A program made the translations under genes and the position numbers. DNA of 64,000 nt from contig BJHW01000001.1 in assembly GCA_005405945.1 (NCBI GenBank), forward strand, positions 186,001 through 250,000, given 5' to 3'. The notes below the pieces were generated by a model. The model had not been told where the DNA came from. It saw only the letters and a list, made by a program, of their open reading frames with translations, and searched no databases. Below are positions 29,292-36,905 of this stretch, piece by piece (within the stretch, counting starts at the first letter, position 1; every line of letters begins with the position of its first letter). The stretch is from Streptomyces violaceusniger (lineage in GTDB: Bacteria; Actinomycetota; Actinomycetes; Streptomycetales; Streptomycetaceae).

Positions 29292-31237
29292 TCAGCCCCT
29301 CCCCGGTTCGACGGCGGGCACGATCCGGGTGCGGACCGTGCGCAGGACGGGAAGTTCCCCGGCCGCGAGCGGCACCTCGTCGCAGGCTTCGTCCGCGTCG
29401 GCTCCGTCGAGGCCGATCGCGACGGCGGCGACGTCCGCGAGGTCCCCAGCGCCCGTTGCGCGGCCCGCAGCAGGGCCGAGGGCCGCAGCGGCTGCCCGAA
29501 CGGCCAGCCGTCCTGGTCGTCGCCGCCCACCAGCGGGTCGAGGAAGCGGCGCAGCGCCGCGGTGACCGCGGTGGCCACGCGGGTGCGGTCGGCGGGGTCG
29601 CCGGAGAGGTCGACGCGCAGGGCGACATCGCGGTAGCGGGGCGCGCGGACGAAGACCTCGGAGGTGAGCAGCCGCGCCTTTTCGAGACGGGCGGCGACCG
29701 CGCACAGCATGCCCGGGTCGGGCATCGGCGCGGCGACGAAGTCCTCGCGGGCGAGGTCGTCGCGGGGTACGGCCGGGACGATGCGCACGGTCACCGCGCC
29801 GGGTACCGTGGCGCACGGGAAGCCGGGGTGCTCGCCGAGGGCCGGGTAGGCGCGGGCCACGGCGACGCCCGGGGTCGTACGGGCCAGGGTGACGAAGTCC
29901 TCGGCGGTGACCGCGCGGGTCACCTCGCCGAGCGACGCGGCCGCGCGCTGCCGCGCCTGGGGAACCGTTTCCGGGTCCGCGCCGCCTTCGGCCCGTACGA
30001 GGTTGGCGGCCGAGACCGCGCCGATCCCGGCCGGGTCGTCGGCGGCCGGGAGCCAGTTGGCGGTCATGCCGCCGTTGCCGTCCCTGCCGCCGCCGGTCAC
30101 GTAGGCCACGTGCACGTCCGGGTCCGGGTGGGGGATGCGTCCGGCGAGTCCGTCGCCGAACACCAGCGCGCCCTCGGCCCGGTCGAGCACGAAGATGCGG
30201 TCGGCCGGTGCGCCGAAGGTGAAGTCCGGCACAGGCGTCCACTCATCGCCCGCCAGGCGCACGGTGGTGGCCTCCAGGAGGCGGTCGGCGGCGTCCGGCA
30301 GGACGAGGTGCTGTCCGGGCAGCCTGAGCCAGGCCTCGATCTGCTCCTGGAGGTCGGCGCCGTCCGCGGTGCGGTACGTGCGGTGGTGTGCGGCGGACAC
30401 GTTGATGGCGAGTTGGAGGAGGCGGGGCGGGGCCGCGTAGGTGGCGGCGGGGGTCGACACCAGGAGCCCGGTGTCCTGGGTGGTCCAGTCGGCGGGAGGG
30501 TGGAACCGGACGATTCCGGACCGGCGGAGGCCGGCCGTGCCGTCCTCGATCTTCTCGAAGCTGCCGGAGATGTCCGTGCCCGGGCGGAACCAGGACCAGG
30601 TCAGCTCGGCGGGCGGGGTGACGTCGGCGACCGCGCCGGGCAGCCACGACGCCACGGACGCGGCGGGCGCGTCCAGTTCGACCAGCAGCCCGATCGGGCC
30701 GGGCGCCGGGTCCGCTCCGGTGAGCGGCAGGGTGAACCGGGCCTCGGCCGGGGCGCCGTCGCTCGCCAGTAGGGCGACGCCACGCCGGGCCCGCAGGTCC
30801 GCCGTGCGGTCGCGGTCGGTCCACACCGTGACCTCGCCGCCCTCGGCGAGCGGGAGGACCGCCACGTCGTCGTCGAGGGTGAACACGATCCGGCCCGTGG
30901 GGTCCCGGGTCAGCGCCGTTCCGGCGGGGACGAGGGATACGGCGGTGCCCTCCTGCCGTGCGGCCAGGCGCAGCACGGTGGCGGCGGGGCGGGCGGGGCG
31001 CGGCGGTTCGAGGCCGAGCAGCCTCAGGATGGCGACCACGAGCGCGTCCGGTACCTGGTCGAGCCAGTACAGCCGCTGTTCGAGGAGGTAGGCGAAGAGT
31101 TCGAGGAGGGTGACGCCGGGGTCGACGGGCGCGTGCAGTGTCCAGGTGCCGTCCGACTCGGCGGGGATGCGGCGGCGGATGGCCGCCATCATGTCGGCCC
31201 ACGTGAGGTCGTCCAGCTTGGGCGCGGGCAGCGTCAT
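29292..31237 (-). CDS. cis11: eCIS baseplate J-like wedge protein, Afp11-like (frameshift at 29444-29447)
   Basis: 648 aa after adding one base at 29444-29447, giving the C-terminus GDLADVAAVAIGLDG ending PAVEPGRG. Family landmarks: MTLPAPKLDDLTWADMM at the start, WTLHAPVDPGVTLLELFAYL, and FGDGLAGRIPHPDPDVHVAY. These mark gpJ/gp6-type wedges that organise the baseplate and contact the sheath. The start overlaps the repaired gp25 stop (ATGA), as in other eCIS operons. Confidence 0.88.
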
Positions 31238-31655
31238 GGCGTCCCCCAATGGATCCCGTGAGGCCCGTGAGCCCGGTGTAGAACGGGAACACCAGGTTCG
31301 CCTTGGTGTTGCTGCGCCGGATGCGATAGACGATCGAGACGGTGATCCGCGACTCGTCGGCCGGGTCGGCCTCCGCGCGGACCTCCTCCAGTTCCACGCG
31401 CGGCTCGTGGTCGCGGACGGCGGCGGCGATCGAGTGCTCCAGGTCGCGCAGGTTCTGCACGCTGCCGGGCGCGAACAGCAACTCATGGGCGCGAGTGCCC
31501 AGTTCGGGTTGCATGACGCGCTCGCCGGTGCCGGTGAGCAGCAGCGCCCGCAGGCAGTGCTCGATGCTCTCCTCGCCGACGGCGTAGCCGAGCCGCCCGG
31601 ACGCGTCGGGCAGGATCGGGAACCGCCAGCCGGTGCCGAGGAATTCCTCGCTCAT
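31234..31655 (-). CDS. cis9: eCIS gp25-like baseplate protein (frameshift at 31243-31247)
   Basis: 140 aa after adding one base to the C run at 31243-31247, which produces a stop overlapping the next ATG. Without it the frame runs on for 300 codons. Gp25/lysozyme-like landmarks include GWRFPILPDASGRLGYAVGE, MQPELGTRAHELLFAP and YRIRRSNTKANLVFPFY. In T4 and Afp this protein joins the wedge and nucleates the sheath. The start overlaps the spike stop. Confidence 0.88.
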
Positions 31656-32353
31656 GCCGTCCTCGCCTTCTTGGCCAGCACGGCGGGGGTGAGCGGCGGG
31701 GCCGGCGGGCCGGTCGGCCCGGCCGCGGAGGGGTGGGTGTGCGTGTTGAACGCCTGGAGCAGCGCGTTGCCGAGGACGAGGGGTTCGGTGGCGCCGCCGC
31801 CGAGGTCGATGGAGGGCGAGTCGAGCGTCACCTTGGGCGCCTTGAGGGTGACCTCGCCCTGGGCGGTCACGGTGACGCTGCCGCCCTCGGCCGCGGTGAT
31901 GTGGATCGCCTTGCCCTGGTCGTCCAGTTCCACCACGTGTCCGGCGGCGGAGGTGATCCGGACGGCGGCCTTGGACTCCGTGTCGTCCAGGAGCACTTCA
32001 TGGCCGTGCTTGGTCCGGATGATCTTCTGATCGCGGCCTTCGGTACGGGCGGTCGGCGGTTTGTCCTTGCCGTTGTAGAGGCCGCCCAGGACGATCGGGT
32101 ACCGCATGTCGCCGTGCACGAAGGCGACCAGCACCTCGTCGCCCTTCTCGGGCAGGAACACCGAGCCGTAGCCGTTGCCCGCGTACAGCTGGCTGACCCG
32201 GATCCAGTCGGTGACGGTGGTGTCGTCGAACCAGGGGAACTTCAGCTTGACCTGGCCCTCGTCGTCGCCCTCGTTCTCCACCACGAGCGCCTCGACCACT
32301 CCGTAGTAGCGCTTGTCGGTGGAGCGGGCGCGTGGCGTGCCCCTCATGGTCAC
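31652..32353 (-). CDS. cis8: eCIS spike protein, gpV/VgrG OB-fold type
   Basis: 233 aa, GTG start overlapping the hub stop (GTGA). The N-terminal OB fold (YYGVVEALVVENEGDDEGQV, KFPWFDD, FLPEKGDEVLVAFVHGDMRY, VLGGLYNGKDKPP) is followed by a beta-helix region (GSVTVTAQGEVTLKAPKVTL) ending in HTHPSAAGPTGPP. The last motif resembles the end of phage spike proteins. Together with the preceding gpD-like gene it makes the hub and spike that are fused in VgrG proteins of many eCIS. Confidence 0.88.
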   Translation of the reverse strand: MTMRGTPRARSTDKRYYGVVEALVVENEGDDEGQVKLKFPWFDDTTVTDWIRVSQLYAGNGYGSVFLPEKGDEVLVAFVHGDMRYPIVLGGLYNGKDKPPTARTEGRDQKIIRTKHGHEVLLDDTESKAAVRITSAAGHVVELDDQGKAIHITAAEGGSVTVTAQGEVTLKAPKVTLDSPSIDLGGGATEPLVLGNALLQAFNTHTHPSAAGPTGPPAPPLTPAVLAKKARTA

Positions 32354-33534
32354 TGGTCCCCCTGATGGATCCGCCGTGCGGTGAACTGGGTGAAGAAACC
32401 GCTGGTGTTGAGGGTGTGCTCGACGCGTTTGACGAAGTAGGTGCCGGAGAAGCGGCGGCCCAGTCCGTAGATCTCCAGGTTGTCGCCGGGCCGCAGTTCG
32501 GGCAGGCCCGCCACCTTGCCGGTGGCGGTGATGAACTCGTACGCCCGCTCGCGCAGCAGGCTGATCGCCAGTTCGCGGGCCTCCTGGTCGCTGCCGACGG
32601 GCGCGTCGACCATGACCTCCTGGCGGCCCTGCAGCGTGGACTCGGCGGCCTGCGGTCCGCTCTGCCCGTCGGCCGTGTTCTGCCCGGCGGGAAGGTTCTC
32701 GGCGGTCGCGGTGAACGCGATGGGCTGTTTGGTACGAGGGTCCCAGCCGCGCACGGTGACCTTGCTGACCTGCTGGGACACCGTCAGCGTCGGGGTGAAC
32801 TCGATCAGGTTGGGGATCAGCCCCGCGGGCTGGCCGGTGGGGCCGGTGGTCAGTCCCGGTGCGTACGCCAGCCGGTACACGCGGATCGGGCGGCCGTCGC
32901 GGCCGTCGGTCGGCTTGATGAAGTACAGCGTGTCCTCGCCGGTCTTCGCGTCCGGCAGGATGTAGCAGTCGAAGTCCAGCCGCTTGGCCCGCTCCAGCAG
33001 GAACGTGGCGTCGTCCTGGTTCTTCTGCACGACCACGTCGTGGGTCGGCCCTTCGCGGGTGACCTCGATGCGCAAGTGGTTGCGCTGGGCGATCTGCTCG
33101 GCGATGCGCCAGTCGGGCAGATTGCGGTAGATCTTGGTCTCGTTCTCGGTGGGCTTGCGGTCCTTCAGCCGCAGCAGCCCGTCCACGCCGCTGACCTGCA
33201 CGGTGGGCGAGGCGCCGTCGGTGAACTTCGGGCTGAGCGTGGAGATGGTGCCGGTGGCGACGGTGAGCAGCTTGTCGGCGTAGCCGAGCCGGACCGAGAC
33301 CCGGCCGCCGAGTCGGAAGCTCGCCGAATCGCTGTGCTTGAACCGCAGATGCGCATCGTCCCAGTTGTTCAGGGTGAGATCGAAGCCGGACATCTCGTCG
33401 ATGTCGCGGTTCACCTTGATGTCGATGATGTCGTTCTTGGTGGACGGGTCCATCTCCAGGCCCTCGATGCGCACGTCGAACTCGGGCGCGTACCGGTCGG
33501 GCGGCGCCACCTCGGGTGCGGGGGTGCTCATCAC
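32350..33534 (-). CDS. eCIS hub protein, phage late control gpD-like
   Basis: 394 aa. It contains the gpD/gp27-like hub pattern: FDVRIEGLEMDPSTKNDIID, IDEMSGFDLTLNNWDDA, VSVRLGYADKL and a C-terminal GDNLEIYGLGRRFSGTYFVK. This trimeric hub connects the inner tube with the spike. It corresponds to the N-terminal half of fused Afp8/VgrG proteins. It follows the LysM gene by 7 bases and overlaps the spike gene by 4. Confidence 0.87.
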   Translation of the reverse strand: MMSTPAPEVAPPDRYAPEFDVRIEGLEMDPSTKNDIIDIKVNRDIDEMSGFDLTLNNWDDAHLRFKHSDSASFRLGGRVSVRLGYADKLLTVATGTISTLSPKFTDGASPTVQVSGVDGLLRLKDRKPTENETKIYRNLPDWRIAEQIAQRNHLRIEVTREGPTHDVVVQKNQDDATFLLERAKRLDFDCYILPDAKTGEDTLYFIKPTDGRDGRPIRVYRLAYAPGLTTGPTGQPAGLIPNLIEFTPTLTVSQQVSKVTVRGWDPRTKQPIAFTATAENLPAGQNTADGQSGPQAAESTLQGRQEVMVDAPVGSDQEARELAISLLRERAYEFITATGKVAGLPELRPGDNLEIYGLGRRFSGTYFVKRVEHTLNTSGFFTQFTARRIHQGDQ

Positions 33535-33541
33535 GCCCTCC

Positions 33542-34213
33542 TCACGGCAGCCGGGGCACGGTCAGCACCCGCCCCGGCCGCAGGTCGCGCGGGTCGCTGA
33601 TGCCGTTGGCGCGCGCCAGCTCCCGCCAGGCGTCGGGCCGCCGGTACAGCGCGGCGGAGATGGAGCTGAGCGTGTCGCCGCGGCGCACCACATAGCTCTT
33701 CTCCACCGTGGGCGAGGAGCGCGGCGTCTCGGCGACCTGCACGGCGGCCGTACGGAACTCCTTGAGCGAGAGGTCCAGCATGGCGCGCAGCGGCACTCCG
33801 TCCGGCCGGAACAGCTGGTAGTTGACGTCCAGCTTCTCCACGACGCCGGTGAAGACCTCCTCGTCCCACACGAAGCGGACGACCGGAGGTGCGTGTTCGC
33901 GGCTGTCGGGCCGCAGCAGATTGCGCAGCGCGTTGACGTAGGCGGTGCGTACGTTCTCCAGGGTGTCGGAGGTGTCCACCAGCGCCTGGAGGTTAAGCGT
34001 TTCCGTGCCGCCGCGGACGTACTGCAGGGGCGGGGTCTCCAGGCCGGGGATGGTGATCTCGGCGAACGTGTTGCTCTTGCTCAGCTTGTAGTCGGTGGGG
34101 TTGAACCGCAGCGGGATGCGCCGCTGCCGCTCGTCGGCGATGACCGGGCGGACGATCTCCAGCCGGGCCCGGGCGGCGCCCTGCCGGGCGAAGGACACAG
34201 GAGTCACACTCAT
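33542..34213 (-). CDS. cis7: eCIS LysM-domain hub adaptor (Afp7-like)
   Basis: 223 aa from the ATG at 34213, which overlaps the preceding stop (ATGA). The N-terminal two thirds read as a phage tail hub adaptor (IPLRFNPTDYKLSKSNTFAE). The C-terminal LysM domain is clear: VVRRGDTLSSISAALYRRP, then LARANGISDPRDLRPG. T4 gp53 and Afp7 are the counterparts. In this position the LysM fold serves as a structural clamp in the baseplate, so peptidoglycan binding need not be assumed. Confidence 0.9.
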   Translation of the reverse strand: MSVTPVSFARQGAARARLEIVRPVIADERQRRIPLRFNPTDYKLSKSNTFAEITIPGLETPPLQYVRGGTETLNLQALVDTSDTLENVRTAYVNALRNLLRPDSREHAPPVVRFVWDEEVFTGVVEKLDVNYQLFRPDGVPLRAMLDLSLKEFRTAAVQVAETPRSSPTVEKSYVVRRGDTLSSISAALYRRPDAWRELARANGISDPRDLRPGRVLTVPRLP

Positions 34214-34395
34214 TGTTGTGCCTCCCCGTCGCCGAAGCTCCGTTCCGTCCGGGTACGTTCGGCGCGGGCGCACTGGTCCTCGTAGAGCTTCGCCCAGGCC
34301 TGGATGTGCTTGTTGAACAGCTTCGTGAACACGGCACCGTCGTCGCCGTCCACCTGGAACCGGACCTCCAGCTGGTGAATGGTCACCTTCGGCAC
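34210..34395 (-). CDS. Small eCIS protein, Cis6-like
   Basis: 61 aa from a GTG at 34395 with a GGGAGGTG site. It begins VPKVTIHQLEVRFQVDGDD and contains VFTKLFNKHIQAWAKLYED. It sits exactly where Afp/PVC operons encode their short sixth protein, between tube and LysM genes, and overlaps the LysM start by 4 bases. Small size and position carry the assignment. Confidence 0.7.
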   Translation of the reverse strand: MPKVTIHQLEVRFQVDGDDGAVFTKLFNKHIQAWAKLYEDQCARAERTRTERSFGDGEAQQ

Positions 34396-34400
34396 GCCGG

Positions 34401-34919
34401 TCACCTCCCTCGGCCCAGCCGCGACAGGGCGTCCGCCGCGGCGTCCTGCAGGACCTTCGTCAGCCCCTCGTGCGCGATCTCCAGCGACTCGACGGCGATC
34501 GCGTTCTGCTCCGCGTGCAGGTCCGGGCCGCTCCACTTGGCGGCGAGCCCACCGTGGAAGGCCCACGCCGCGCCCGGCACCCCGTCCGGGCCGAGCACGA
34601 TCACCGCGCCGTCGCGGCGGGCGCCCAGCGAATCGGCGAGCCCGGCCTGGTACCAGGACCACAGCCCCGGGTCGCGCACCACCCCCCGCTTGAGCGTGAT
34701 GCGGTTCCAGGAGTGGCGCAGCGGCAGCTGGTGCACCGAGTCGTTGCGGCCGCCCTCCGGGTAGCTGGTCACCTCCAGCTGCGCGCCGAGCCCGGTGACC
34801 TCCTGGAACGCGCCGGAGGCTGCCAGCGGCAGCAGCAGGGCCTGCGCGGGCGGCAGATACGCGTCGCCGGGGTCGAGGGTGACCAGGAAGCGGTATTTGG
34901 GCAGGGGATCCAGGGTCAT
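34401..34919 (-). CDS. eCIS inner-tube protein, second paralogue (gp19-like)
   Basis: 172 aa. Tube-protein pattern: YRFLVTLDPGDAYLPP, GAFQEVTGLGAQLEVTSYPE, LKRGVVRDPGLWSWYQAG, and AIAVESLEIAHEGL at the end. It differs from the first tube protein by a proline-rich insertion near the N-terminus and a longer tail. It is likely the tube initiator or baseplate-proximal ring (Afp5-like). Its ATG overlaps the second sheath stop. Confidence 0.85.
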   Translation of the reverse strand: MTLDPLPKYRFLVTLDPGDAYLPPAQALLLPLAASGAFQEVTGLGAQLEVTSYPEGGRNDSVHQLPLRHSWNRITLKRGVVRDPGLWSWYQAGLADSLGARRDGAVIVLGPDGVPGAAWAFHGGLAAKWSGPDLHAEQNAIAVESLEIAHEGLTKVLQDAAADALSRLGRGR

Positions 34920-36409
34920 GCCTCGATTACCTCCAGGTCTCGGTCCTGGCCGAGTACGAGACGGAGCCGGATGAACTCCATGGGGACGGCGGGGGCGACC
35001 TCGATCTCGCAGACCAGCTGCCCCGGGTCCTGCTCGGGCGGGTTGTTGGTGTCGTCGCACACCACCCGGAACGCCTGCTCGGGCCGCGCCCCGGCGAGCG
35101 CCCCGGCCCGGAAGGCCGACAGCAGGACGGAGGTCAGCGCCCGTACCAGGGTCAGCCGCAGCTCGGGCGAGTTGACGTCGAACACCAGCGGGGCGGCCGC
35201 CCGCCGGATGGCCCGCACCAGCAGGTGCACCAGCCTGCGGTGTGCGATGTAGCGGGTGCGCGGGTCGGCGGACAGGGTGCGCCCGCCCCACACCATCAGC
35301 CCCCGCCCGCGGGTGCACCGGATCAGGTCCACACCGGCGTCGAACAGCCGGACCTGCTGCGGTTCGGGGTACTCGGCGGCGAGGTCGACCGCCTCCAGGA
35401 TCACGGCGTTCGCGGGCGTGTGGTGTGCGCCGCGCTCTCCGTCGAGGCGGGCGATGACGCCGAGGACGTGCCCGGACGCCGGGACGGTGCGCAGGTCGTG
35501 CCCGTCGGGGACGCGCAGCGGCGGATGGTAGGCGGCGGCGCAGCCGAGCAGCCCGGCGTCGCCGGTGGCCGTCAGGGCCTCCGCCCAGCCGGCCGCCTCG
35601 TCCACGGAGGTCAGGCCGGGCGGCACGTCCAGCACGGCGAGCCGGTCGTGCAACGGCTCGATGGTGCGGAGCAGTTCGAGCACCAGCTCGGCGCGGGTGG
35701 TGCCGGACAGGTCCGCGCCGAGGTCCGGCAGCGCCACCAGCGCCGGTTCCGGCAGTTCGGCCTGTACGGTCACGGCCTCCGCGTACGCGTCGCGGTCGGG
35801 CGCCGCGTCGGTGCCGTCCGCGAGCGTCAGATCCCAGGACAGCGAGATCGGGCCGGGCCGCCCCGGCGGTGGTGGCGGCCCGTCCGGGACCAGCCGGATG
35901 TAGCGGGAGGTGGTCAGCCGGTCGGCCACGTCGGCGAGCGGCACTCCGGGGAAGGTCTCGGGCGGCTCGCCGGGCAGCATGACCCGTACGCCCACGGTGG
36001 GCGGCCCGGCGACCGTGCTGGCCTGGTAGCGGATGGCGACGCGCGCGCCGTTGGCCCACGCGCCCGGGCTGGTGGCGACCACCTGGTAGCCGGTGGCGGC
36101 CAGCCCGCTCAGCGGACCGGCCGCCCACCGGGCCCGGGCGGTGGTGGCGGGCCCCGACACCCGGAGCACCCAGGCGGTGCGGCCGCCGTTCTCGAAGAAG
36201 CCGCGCAGGGCGTACGGGGTGGCGAAGGCGCCGTCCGGCGGTCCGAAGGCGGCCACGACGTCGTTCCAGCTCTCCACGCGCACCGGAGTGCCGACCGGGC
36301 CGCGCCGGAGCCGGCCCAGGAACGCCGCCACGTCGGTGCGCAGCGGCTCCGGGTCGGGGCCACGGGTCGCGGACGTCAGGGATACGCCGGGAAGCGCTTC
36401 GCCGGCCAT
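34916..36409 (-). CDS. Second, shorter tail-sheath-like protein
   Basis: 497 aa. The C-terminal half has the sheath fold landmarks: TPANAVILEAVDLAAEYPEP, LMVWGGRTLSADPRTRYIAH and a final PAVPMEFIRLRLVLGQDRDL. The N-terminal part (GVSLTSATRGPDPEPLRTDV, TAWVLRVSG) is shorter and more divergent than in the 754-aa sheath gene. Afp and PVC also carry several sheath paralogues. This one may form the baseplate-adjacent or terminal ring. Begins 1 base after the tube stop. Confidence 0.85.
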   Translation of the reverse strand: MAGEALPGVSLTSATRGPDPEPLRTDVAAFLGRLRRGPVGTPVRVESWNDVVAAFGPPDGAFATPYALRGFFENGGRTAWVLRVSGPATTARARWAAGPLSGLAATGYQVVATSPGAWANGARVAIRYQASTVAGPPTVGVRVMLPGEPPETFPGVPLADVADRLTTSRYIRLVPDGPPPPPGRPGPISLSWDLTLADGTDAAPDRDAYAEAVTVQAELPEPALVALPDLGADLSGTTRAELVLELLRTIEPLHDRLAVLDVPPGLTSVDEAAGWAEALTATGDAGLLGCAAAYHPPLRVPDGHDLRTVPASGHVLGVIARLDGERGAHHTPANAVILEAVDLAAEYPEPQQVRLFDAGVDLIRCTRGRGLMVWGGRTLSADPRTRYIAHRRLVHLLVRAIRRAAAPLVFDVNSPELRLTLVRALTSVLLSAFRAGALAGARPEQAFRVVCDDTNNPPEQDPGQLVCEIEVAPAVPMEFIRLRLVLGQDRDLEVIEA

Positions 36410-36410
36410 G

Positions 36411-36866
36411 TCAGGCGTCGATCTCCAGCTTCTCGACCGCCAGGACGAGGGTCTCCATGGCGATCTCGTTCTTGGTGGCGCTGAGGGTCGGGCCGGTGTA
36501 CTTGGTCGGCCAGCCGCGGTCGAAGTTCCAGCGCATGGCCTCCTGGCGGTTCTCGTCCAGCAGCACGATCGACCCGGAGGTGCGCCGCACCTTGCCGTTG
36601 AGCGCCTCGACCACCCAGTTCCAGAAGCCGACGTGGCCGGTGATGCCGCGCTTGAAGGTGAGGTTGGTGAACTTCTTCAGCCCCGGGATCTTGCGGACGG
36701 TGATGTCCTCGCTCCCGGTGCGGTACTCGATCGGCGGAACCTCCAGCTCCAGCCCGCTCACCTCGGTGAAGGACCCGCTCACCGCGACCCCGTCGTCGCT
36801 GACGTTGGTCACGATGATCTGGAAGTTGTAGGACGCGTACGGATCGTCCCTGGTAACGGGCGGCAT
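36411..36866 (-). CDS. cis1: eCIS inner-tube protein (gp19/Hcp-like)
   Basis: 151 aa, typical for the family. It contains YASYNFQIIVTNVSDDGVAV, FTEVSGLELEVPPIEYRTG, KIPGLKKFTNLTFKRGITGH and EIAMETLVLAVEKLEI. Hexamers of this protein stack into the tube that holds cargo. It lies directly after the main sheath gene with a 39-base gap containing its own ribosome site, which may allow the high expression a major structural subunit needs. Confidence 0.92.
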   Translation of the reverse strand: MPPVTRDDPYASYNFQIIVTNVSDDGVAVSGSFTEVSGLELEVPPIEYRTGSEDITVRKIPGLKKFTNLTFKRGITGHVGFWNWVVEALNGKVRRTSGSIVLLDENRQEAMRWNFDRGWPTKYTGPTLSATKNEIAMETLVLAVEKLEIDA

Positions 36867-36905
36867 GGTGGCCTCTCTTCAGTCCTCGGTCCTCGAATCG
36901 GGCAC

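Noticed and set aside
16402..31655. Reading the broken eCIS genes as pseudogenes of a dead locus
   Set aside because: Breaks are single-base, confined to G/C runs and overwhelmingly one sign. Every repaired gene regains exact length, conserved ends and coupled starts, so a sequencing cause is more likely than decay.
33542..34213. Peptidoglycan hydrolase role for the LysM protein
   Set aside because: No catalytic domain is present, and its position and N-terminus match the eCIS hub adaptor, where LysM is structural.
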